A stretch of 12,218 nucleotides of DNA from positions 1 to 12,218 of the forward strand of contig CABPSV020000614.1 in NCBI GenBank assembly GCA_902459845.2, given 5' to 3'. Positions 1-6,895 of this stretch are shown one piece after another. The notes under the pieces were generated by a model. The model was not told where the DNA came from and ran no database searches. It saw nothing but the letters and a program-made list of their open reading frames with translations. This DNA comes from Hepatocystis sp. ex Piliocolobus tephrosceles. Lineage: Eukaryota; Apicomplexa; Aconoidasida; Haemosporida; Plasmodiidae. The position numbers and the translations under genes were made by a program. Each line of letters starts with the position of its first letter. Position 1 is the stretch's first letter.

Positions 1-826
1 AAAAATTGGTGTTTTTTTTTAAATTTTTATCTTCTTTAACAAAATTAGTGTAGTAAAACATATCATCATAGGTTTCATCATACCAACTAAACGAACTCGA
101 AGAAGAGCAATCACTACATTCATTTAATCTGTGCTTAATAAAAGCATTATTGTAGTATTTGTGTTTTATGTATGTTTTTTTATTTTTATTTATTCTTTCA
201 GTTTGTTCGTTATTAACAAAAGAGTTTAGGGATATTACACTAGAACTAGAACACGACAACTCATCACTAAAATATGAATTTTCATTTGTTGCATTTATAA
301 CTTCGGTAATATAATCATTATCATCATTATTATTATTATTATTATTACTATTACTATTGTTTTGTTTATTATATGTATGATTAATACTATTGTTATTTTT
401 TTTATTTTTATAAACAATGTCATAATCTAAAAAACATTTAGCTAACTCTTCATTATTGATATTAATGGCATTACCTTCAGTTGTGTAGCCAACAGTAACT
501 TTCTTTTTTAGTTTAGATAAAGTTTGTTTGTTTATTTTAGTTTTACATACTTCAAAAAAATCTTTTTTTTTTTTTTTTTTTTTACTTGCTTCATCACTTT
601 TCGTTTTCAACTTATTTAATTCTTCTGCCAACTCTTGATAAGTTTTTATCTTTTTATTTATGTTATTAAATATTTCATTGTATTTAGCGAACTTGTTTTT
701 TTTCTTTTTATTTCCCCGTGTTATATTCCGTTCTTCACTATTTAATTTTTTTTCTAGTAACTTTCGTGAGGTTTCAAGTTCAGACAAAGCGTTGCTTAAC
801 AAGGTGTTAACTGTTTCGTTATCCAT
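1..826 (-). CDS. Lys/Asn-rich protein of unknown function, N-terminal part (3' end off left edge)
   Basis: I do not recognise this protein. Reading leftwards from the ATG at 826-824, the frame stays open for 275 codons to the window edge with no stop. The beginning (MDNETVNTLLSNALSELE) and the following ~75 residues are charged and heptad-like, suggesting a short coiled coil. Next come a lysine cluster (GNKKKKNKFAK, about residues 39-49), a run of seven lysines coded by an unbroken A21 (583-563), and a compact segment around residues 90-135 (DFFEVCKTKINKQTLSKLKKKVTVGYTTEGNA in part) with mixed composition that could be folded. After that are polar Asn/Ser tracts (an Asn run near 333-355) and a Ser/Cys/aromatic stretch (CSDCSSSSSFSWYDE). 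No signal peptide or membrane segment is seen. It is divergent to the small membrane-protein gene, 945 bp away. No intron is needed inside the window. An intron near the edge cannot be excluded. Confidence 0.8.
   Translation of the reverse strand, partial: MDNETVNTLLSNALSELETSRKLLEKKLNSEERNITRGNKKKKNKFAKYNEIFNNINKKIKTYQELAEELNKLKTKSDEASKKKKKKKDFFEVCKTKINKQTLSKLKKKVTVGYTTEGNAININNEELAKCFLDYDIVYKNKKNNNSINHTYNKQNNSNSNNNNNNNDDNDYITEVINATNENSYFSDELSCSSSSVISLNSFVNNEQTERINKNKKTYIKHKYYNNAFIKHRLNECSDCSSSSSFSWYDETYDDMFYYTNFVKEDKNLKKNTNF
563..583 (-). repeat. A21 homopolymer coding for seven lysines
   Basis: Within the left-hand gene, positions 583 down to 563 are a pure A run on the coding strand, giving Lys7 in frame. 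The frame is open on both sides, so the run length is a multiple that preserves the frame. Runs like this are prone to replication, polymerase and ribosome slippage, and also to sequencing error. Confidence 0.85.
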
Positions 827-897
827 TGTGTATGTATGTATGTTTGTATATATTTTTTGTGTTATGTGGGTTTATTCCCTAGTCTGTTTATTTTGTT

Positions 898-932
<35 letters not shown>

Positions 933-1047
933 TTTTTCTTTTTGCATTTCATAAGAATAATTGCAAATTTTTAACTAACAATATGTTTTTTGTTACTTTT
1001 TTTTTATATACAAAGCCCATTTGCCATGCCACGCATTTATAGGTATA

Positions 1048-1051
<4 letters not shown>

Positions 1052-1092
<41 letters not shown>
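1052..1092. repeat. (TA)n microsatellite
   Basis: About 20 perfect TA units lie in the divergent intergenic region. It is a probable length-polymorphic microsatellite with no visible coding role. Confidence 0.9.
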
Positions 1093-1095
<3 letters not shown>

Positions 1096-1121
1096 TATAT
1101 TTTTTTTTTTTTTTTTTATTT

Positions 1122-1123
<2 letters not shown>

Positions 1124-1168
<45 letters not shown>

Positions 1169-1205
1169 CCTCCCGTATGTGACAACTATGAGCTTACATT
1201 TTCAG

Positions 1206-1239
<34 letters not shown>
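1124..1239. repeat. Paired long T homopolymers (T43 and T30) flanking a unique island
   Basis: A run of 43 T (1124-1166) and one of 30 T (1210-1239) flank about 43 bp of ordinary-complexity sequence (1167-1209). Exact lengths are the least reliable bases in any assembly. Confidence 0.8.
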
Positions 1240-1240
<1 letters not shown>

Positions 1241-1554
1241 TTGTGCGATTTTGTTATATACATATATTTTTTACCATTATAATATTACATTTTGTTATTT
1301 AATAGCTCATAAAAAGAATAATAATTTTGTGTCAACAAAAAAAAAAAAAGAAAAAAAACTAAGTTTAAATATAGCATTACAAAATAAATAAATAAATAAA
1401 TAAATAAATAAATGATAAAACAGTTGAGTAAACGAATAAACAAATGTGTAAATGATTAAATAGATTGCAAAATAAATAACAAATTTGCGTATAATCAAAT
1501 TTGTAAAACCAATTGAACTACAAACAGCGAATCTTCACACCACCTAAATAGCGT

Positions 1555-1589
<35 letters not shown>

Positions 1590-1771
1590 CAATAAAACTA
1601 TTGTAAATGATATATATATATATATATAGTAAAAGTAGTAGTATCTATAATCATTCGTGTACATGATCCCACACGTAAATAACATTGAATTGTAAGTTGC
1701 GAATAAAAAGGAAATAATAATATTAAACGTACCTACGTTCGTTTTTTTTTTTTTTTTTTTTTTTATTAAGC

Positions 1772-2041
1772 ATGGGTTTTTTTTATACGGACTATCATAA
1801 ACCATGCGATAGAACCATAAAATTTAAGAGAGCTAGGATAATATATGTATTAGGATTTTTTCTATTACCAGCATTTGTAACATATATTGGGACTAACTAT
1901 TTCATTTTAAACTTTTTTCTTGAAACTTTTAGACCAGTAGAAGTACCTAAAGAAGTGGATTATAAAATTATTAAAAATATTTATCACGGTAAGAAACCAC
2001 CATCAAAGAGTTCAGATTATGATGATAATACAAATATCTAA
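1772..2041 (+). CDS. Small single-pass membrane protein, unknown function (89 aa)
   Basis: I do not recognise the family. The frame is intact from ATG to TAA, and its codon use and composition are clearly protein-like against the flanking simple sequence. The N-terminus is short and basic (K17, K19, R20, R22), followed by one hydrophobic segment at about residues 23-50 (RIIYVLGFFLLPAFVTYIG and onwards), then a charged, proline-containing tail (RPVEVPKEVDYKIIKNIYHGKK). By the positive-inside rule the N-terminus would face the cytosol or matrix. There is no cleavable signal peptide shape. The size and layout resemble the small accessory subunits of mitochondrial membrane complexes or ER translocon-type proteins, but that is only an analogy. 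A T-rich tract ends just before the ATG. The sequence CACG|GTAAGA at 1988-1994 matches a splice donor, so an alternative spliced 3' end is possible, although the unspliced frame is complete. Confidence 0.75.
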   Translation: MGFFYTDYHKPCDRTIKFKRARIIYVLGFFLLPAFVTYIGTNYFILNFFLETFRPVEVPKEVDYKIIKNIYHGKKPPSKSSDYDDNTNI

Positions 2042-2401
2042 TGATAAACAAAAACACAGAGCATTTCATTTGTGTTTATTTTATGTGATATTACCTCTAA
2101 GAAAATGTAAAAAATAAACAAATACATGAAAAATAAACAAATATATGCAAAATAAAAAAGTACATACAAAATAAACAAAACTCAACCAGAGAATTCAAAT
2201 ATAATAGATATACACCTTATGTCAGCTTTGGAACTTTAATAGATTTATGTTATTTATATAAATAAATAAAAAAAAAAAAAAAAGACCATTTAAAAAGATG
2301 ATTGTATTTTATCTATTTTTTTTCTACCATCAGTACACTACTATTTTATTACTTCTGTCTCAATTAACATTATTCGACATCTTCTGATTTTTACTTTTTA
2401 T

Positions 2402-2536
2402 GTTTCGTTTAGTTTCGTTTCGTTTCGTTTAGTTTAGTTTAGTTTAGTTTCGTTTAGTTTAATTTGGCTTAATTTGGCTTAATTTGGCTTAGCTCAGTTT
2501 TGTTTATTTTAATTTATTTTAATTTAGTTATTTTTA
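2402..2536. repeat. 5-bp register array (GTTTA/GTTTC grading into ATTTG-GCTTA)
   Basis: From 2402 the sequence can be read as about 27 consecutive 5-mers with no slip. Twelve units are GTTTC or GTTTA. Three copies of the 10-mer ATTTGGCTTA follow (2462-2491). The array then decays through GCTCA, GTTTT, TTTTA and ATTTA units. It is not the Plasmodium telomere unit (GGGTTYA) and lies in non-coding DNA. Confidence 0.85.
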
Positions 2537-2908
2537 TTTTTATCTTTTTATTTTTATTTTTTTTGCAAATGCGCATATATACAGATAAAAAAATATATGC
2601 ATTATATTGTTATAAACTTTTACAAACGTAAAACCTACAAGTGTAACAACACAAGCATTAATAAACTTAATACAAATACATACACCCTTGCAACGATTTT
2701 ATAATATAAAAAAATAAAATATACATTGTCATATGGTTTGGTTTTTGTGTATAATAATATAATCCTCAGTGGATATACTTTGCTCATTTTCCGATATACA
2801 TACTTTTATTTTGAATAATAGTCTATATTACTTAAGCGCTACTATGGATGTACGTGTGTATATACGTATAACAAGAATACAATCAAAAACAAGAGCTGGG
2901 AGCTGAAA

Positions 2909-3057
2909 ATTTATTTATTTATTGTATTTATTTATTTATTTATTTATTGTATTTATTTATTTATTTATTGTATTAATTTATTTATTTATTGTATTTATTT
3001 ATTTATTTATTTATTGTATTTATTTATTTATTTATTTATTGTATTTATTTATTTATT
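2909..3057. repeat. 21/25-bp tandem array of TTTA runs punctuated by TTGTA
   Basis: The array is built of TTTA tetramers interrupted by a single TTGTA marker. The marker G falls at 2924, 2949, 2970, 2991, 3016 and 3041, so the spacings are 25, 21, 21, 25 and 25. Unit lengths therefore differ by exactly one TTTA tetramer (4n+1). It is non-coding. Confidence 0.88.
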
Positions 3058-3225
3058 TTTTTTGTTTATTAATAATAATATCGTCTTAGTCATTATTTTA
3101 TATTGTATTTAAAATGTTTACTTTCCCTTTTTTTCGCCACTCATACATATACGATTATATACAATTTTATGTACCTAATATCAGCAATTAAATATATGTT
3201 TGTAATTTAAGATAAACATGTTGCA

Positions 3226-3230
<5 letters not shown>

Positions 3231-3273
<43 letters not shown>
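3231..3273. repeat. (TA)n microsatellite
   Basis: About 21 perfect AT dinucleotides lie upstream of the RRM gene, preceded by TTGCATGTAC. It is a simple microsatellite. Confidence 0.9.
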
Positions 3274-3276
<3 letters not shown>

Positions 3277-3730
3277 GTTTAAACAAGTGTGTTATGTGTT
3301 AATTGAATTTGTTCAGTTCTATACATGTGTTACAAAGGAAGAGTTTCAGTAGTGCATTTTTCATATGAAAAAAAAAAAAAAAAAAAAAAAAAATTGACAC
3401 GTAATATGTGATTAAATAATGTTGATTAATGTTTAACAAAGCAAAAGTATAACTGATTAAACGTGTTAACATGTAAACATATGCATATCTTGCATATGTA
3501 TATCTATTCATATGTATATGTTTTATTTATTTATTAATTTATTTATTTATTTATTTAATTTTTTTTTAATTTAATTTTAGCAAAAATAGTATAAATCATT
3601 TCCTAAGTATTTTTTACTCTTATCATTATAAAATCGAATAATATGAAAAAACATATTGGAGTAATACGAAATTTATATGTATGAATATCCTATGATTTAT
3701 TAGTTTTGTAATTTCTACTAATTTAGCTTC

Positions 3731-4610
3731 ATGGATTATTCAGAGGTACATAAAAAATAAAATGAAATATGAGTTTAAAAATGTGACAATGTTATAAATT
3801 TGATGGCTACATGCGTAATGACGAAACATGTTATACTGAAAAATATTAATAAATTGCCCTATTTTTTTTTTTTTTTTTTTATTATTTTTTTTTATTTTTT
3901 TTTTTTCACTTTAAAGTTTGATGAAGATGATGAAGATTTATATGAAGGACTAGAAGCGGACCAAGTGGTAAGAATTTGGAATTTTTTAGAAAAGTCAATA
4001 TGTGCGTAGGGTCATACAGAAACGTACACATTTTGCATATATGTATATATATGTACCAATGTATAAAACATTGGTATAAAACAGTGATATAAAACAGTGG
4101 TATAATATAATGAAAAGTTGTATTCATTTTTGTATTAATCAAAATTTCATCTTTTTTTTTTTTTAAAAAATGATTATTATAGGACACTTTTGAAAAAAAG
4201 GATGTTGAAAAAAAACAAGATGTTGAAAAAAAACAGGATGTTGAAAAGAAAAAGGAGGTTGAGCAAACTATTAAACCAAAAGAAGTAAATAAAATAAGAC
4301 AAATAAAGTACATAATAAAAAGAAGGATTTTTACGATTACATGCTGATGTGTGTGTGTGTATATATACATACATATGTAAGTATATATACATATGTAAGT
4401 ATATATGTATATATTAGCAGAACTCATCATTTAATTATTTTATCTCTTCGTATTTTTTTACTTTTAGATATTTTTTGAAAAATCCAGAAAAAGTTTATAC
4501 AAGAAGTTAAGTTCTTCGAAGATAACATATACCAAAAAAGGTACTTTTTTTTTTTTTTTTTTTTTTTTTTTCGCTCACTAAAAACGCGTATACATACATC
4601 CACACATTTT

Positions 4611-4643
<33 letters not shown>

Positions 4644-5340
4644 CATGTTTTGAATAAAACATATTTGAATAGAGCCGTGTTTGTTTTTGGGAGCACCCCA
4701 GGCAACTGAACAGCCCGAAACGGAAGAGAGTAACAACGAATTTTTATTGTTGTTAAATTTGTTATATTACATGAATGATTTGTTAATAAAAAAACATTGT
4801 GAACAAATTGGGAAAGTTAAAAGAGTAGAAATATTAGAAGATGAAAACACATGTAAATCAATAGGTATGTGTCTAGTTGAATTTTATTTTTTAGATCACT
4901 CACAAAATTACGTAGGTTATCTAAAAGAAAAATTAAGAGTAGATGTTAAAACATTAGATAGTGATATAGAAGAACAAATAAAAGCAGATAAGTTATATAA
5001 TTATGGAGGATATTTAAATTATAATATTATTGAGTTAATTAAAAAAAAATATTTAGATTATTCACATGTCAATGAAAACACACAAGAACTATTAAACAAA
5101 CCTTTGAGTTTAAATAAACACCCCTTATTTACATGGTTTAATACGAATTTAAGTGATGTTTTAAATACTTATGTAAAAACAAAAATGAAAAAAAATAAAA
5201 AAAATAAAATGAACACAGCTAATGATTACTCTAATTTTCAAATTAATGATAATTCAGACTCGGATAGTGACATATCGTCTCATGTTATTGATTATGTTTC
5301 CAGAAAAAATAAAGCTCTTTCTGCAAATAAAATGTCATAG
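3731..5340 (+). CDS. RRM-domain protein, five exons, CFIm68/CPSF6-like (302 aa)
   Basis: Proposed exons are 3731-3745, 3917-3967, 4183-4284, 4468-4540 and 4673-5340 (909 nt, 302 residues plus TAG). Each intron starts GT and ends AG, and all joins are in frame: the first three are phase 0 and the last is phase 1, splitting Glu81. The protein starts MDYSE, then an acidic segment (FDEDDEDLYEGLEADQV), a Lys/Glu hexapeptide repeat (about residues 23-50), a basic stretch (FFEKSRKSLYKKLSSSKITY, about 58-77), and one RRM at about 104-175. In the RRM, RNP2 is LLLLNL (105-110) and RNP1 is IGMCLVEF (144-151), which lacks the usual aromatics. The C-terminal 125 residues are charged, with a KKNKKNK basic cluster and an acidic serine patch (DNSDSDSDISS). 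The acidic N-terminus and non-aromatic RNP1 recall the large subunit of mRNA cleavage factor I; this is inference. Any other RRM protein is the alternative. Exons 2-5 are well supported. The 15-bp first exon is less certain. Confidence 0.72.
4056..4107 (+). repeat. Four 13-bp degenerate repeats with a hairpin inside intron 2 of the RRM gene
   Basis: Consecutive 13-mers CCAATGTATAAAA, CATTGGTATAAAA, CAGTGATATAAAA and CAGTGGTATAATA fill 4056-4107. The first two also form an inverted repeat, ACCAATGT (4055-4062) and ACATTGGT (4068-4075), with a 5-nt loop, extendable by a few further pairs. This is intronic under the proposed gene model. Confidence 0.7.
4201..4266 (+). repeat. 18-bp in-frame repeat coding DVEKKQ-type hexapeptides
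   Basis: In exon 3 of the RRM gene, three successive 18-bp units encode DVEKKQ, DVEKKQ and DVEKKK. A diverged fourth unit begins EVEQ, and a related DTFEKK precedes them. The first two units differ by one synonymous base (CAA/CAG), which indicates recent duplication. The product would be a short charged helical linker before the RRM. Confidence 0.85.
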
Positions 5341-5880
5341 CTATTTAAGCAATTTAATTTTTTTTTTTTTTTTTTTTTTTTTACGTTCTTTCATAGTATA
5401 CTCTATATATCACATTTTATAGAAATCGACCCCTTGTAATTATATGCTATAACATAACATCGTGTTATGCTTTTCACTGCATTATATATGTCACATATTT
5501 TTGTTCTTACAATGTTGGTTTTTTTTTTTTTTTTTTAAAACTGTAACATAGCTAAGTTGAATTTTTAAAATAGTTTTATATTGTTGTTAGAGCACATTTT
5601 TTTTTTTTTTTTTAAGAAAGACTGTTTAATAAATTATGCAAGCTGTCTATAGCCTAATTACATAATACTAGTAAGGCACTCTTATTTTCTGTTATCACGA
5701 TGCACTCGTTTGCATACATACATATATATATATATGTATATATGTACATATCTGAAAAAAAGGACGAGTAACAAAGTAAAATACACAGATAATAAAAAAA
5801 AAAAAAAAAAAAGACGAAGCATATGAAAAAAAAAGCATTTTTTTTAAAAGCTCGAAAAATTGTATCAAAGTAAGATACCA

Positions 5881-5919
<39 letters not shown>

Positions 5920-6895
5920 TGTTAAGTTGTGTTTTATTTTAAAAAATTAAAATCACTTGTAAATTTTAAAGATAAAAAAAAAAAAACTTCAAAAAAATTA
6001 CTGCAAATTTAATTCAAGTAACATCACGCACATAGAGATGTATATACATATATGCATCTATCAAACGTGCTTTTTTTTTTTTTTTTTTTTTTTTTCTGCT
6101 TTTTACAATATTTTATACATATCTTAAAATATATGTATACTATATAAATAAAATAAAGAAAAAAAACATTTTTTTTTTTTTTTTTTTTATAAAGTTATAA
6201 AAACGTATGTTCATCATACATAGCCATAGCCATCGAGGTAATATTAAAATAATGAATTAAAATATATAATATTTATATAATGTAATTATGTGTAATTAGT
6301 ATGTAAAATAAATCGATAGTCAAATATATCTGTGCATTAGTATTAAAATTTAATTAAATATGTTGGTATATATATATATATATACACATGTATACATATG
6401 TATATGTATGTATTTATTTAAGTGAAGAAAAAAAAAAAACAGATAAATAGATTAATAAAAATAGATGAATAAAAATAGATGATAAAAATAAATGAATAAA
6501 AATAAATGAATAAAAATAAATGAATAAAAATAAATGAATAAAAATAAATGAATAAAAATAAATGAATAAAAATAAATAAATAAAAAAAGTGGATGCATGA
6601 ATATCTAATAATTAAAATAGTGATAAAAATAAGAGCTAAATTATTTTTAACATAATGTATATACTTACATATGCGTGCGCGCATCTTCGAATATACTTAT
6701 GAATAAGCATTAAAATAGTCATTCTTTTGTAACTACTGTATATATATACGGTTGTAACAGTTGTTAATTTTTTTTTTTTTTTCTTTTTTTATTAAATATG
6801 TTATAATAAACTTGTACAATTTTAGCATTATTTTAGGGGCTGTTTTTTTTTTTTTTTTTTCAACCAATTTTATTCACCTTGTTATATTCCTTCAT
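5341..6895. other. Convergent intergenic region between the RRM and AP2 genes
   Basis: This 1.55-kb gap is tail-to-tail between a plus-strand and a minus-strand gene, so it should hold both 3' UTRs. It contains many T runs (for example near 5358-5382, 5520-5536, 5600-5613, 6071-6095, 6170-6188, 6769-6782 and 6843-6860), TA microsatellites (about 5888-5913 and 6367-6384) and the 14-bp array at 6454-6578. I see no gene. The small open frames are translations of homopolymers and microsatellites. A minus-strand AATAAA (6874-6869) lies about 22 nt past the AP2 stop, but such hexamers are common by chance here. Confidence 0.6.
6454..6578. repeat. 14-bp tandem array, about nine copies (AATAAAAATAAATG)
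   Basis: Units run from 6454. Two copies carry AGATG instead of AAATG, one 13-bp copy (6482-6494) has lost an A, five perfect copies follow (6495-6564), and a final diverged copy ends at 6578. The period of 14 is not a multiple of three and the region is intergenic, so it is not protein-coding. Confidence 0.9.

Larger units (their letters stand above)
827..1771. promoter_or_regulatory. Divergent intergenic region, presumed bidirectional promoter
   Basis: This 945-bp gap separates the start codons of two divergently oriented genes and so should contain both promoters and 5' leaders. No core promoter element can be assigned by eye. It holds a (TTTA)n tract at about 897-934, a (TA)n tract at 1052-1092, T runs at 1124-1166 (43 T) and 1210-1239 (30 T), an (AAAT)n tract at about 1381-1413, an A run of 32 at 1556-1587, a short (TA)n near 1609-1627 and a T run near 1742-1764 just before the next ATG. 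Two small islands with ordinary base composition stand out, at about 1014-1042 and 1167-1208. The short open frames here are only Phe/Ile/Tyr-coded microsatellites. Long poly(dA:dT) tracts are typical nucleosome-depleted promoter sequence in Plasmodium. Confidence 0.5.
2042..3730. other. Spacer between the small membrane-protein gene and the RRM gene
   Basis: This 1.7-kb stretch holds no convincing gene in six frames. It should contain the 3' UTR of the upstream gene and the promoter and 5' leader of the downstream one. It contains degenerate ATAAACAAATA-type repeats at about 2100-2180, a pentanucleotide-register array (2402-2536), a 21/25-bp TTTATTGTA array (about 2909-3057), a (TA)n tract (3231-3273), an A run near 3368-3393 and another TTTA tract near 3522-3558. 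Between 2580 and 2905 the sequence is less repetitive, but I see no open frame or RNA fold in it. Confidence 0.6.

Noticed and set aside
660..1391. Several plus-strand open frames rich in Phe, Ile and Tyr
   Set aside because: They are translations of poly-T, TA and TTTA tracts, and one lies antisense to the left-hand gene. None has protein-like composition.
2402..2461. Possible interstitial telomere repeat
   Set aside because: The units are GTTTA/GTTTC of 5 bp, without the GGG of the 7-bp Plasmodium telomere unit.
3800..4009. Open frame reading through intron 1 into exon 2 of the RRM gene
   Set aside because: It includes a poly-Phe segment from T runs. Its only protein-like part is the acidic segment, which belongs to exon 2 after splicing.
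3906..4430. Minus-strand frame of 174 codons opposite the RRM gene
   Set aside because: It is a shadow over introns and the Lys/Glu repeat, with poly-Ser/Phe and Tyr/Ile/His simple sequence.
6200..6250. Possible small RNA gene at CATAGCCATAGCCATCGAGG
   Set aside because: It has slightly higher G+C than its flanks, but I find no tRNA cloverleaf, box motifs or stable stem by eye.
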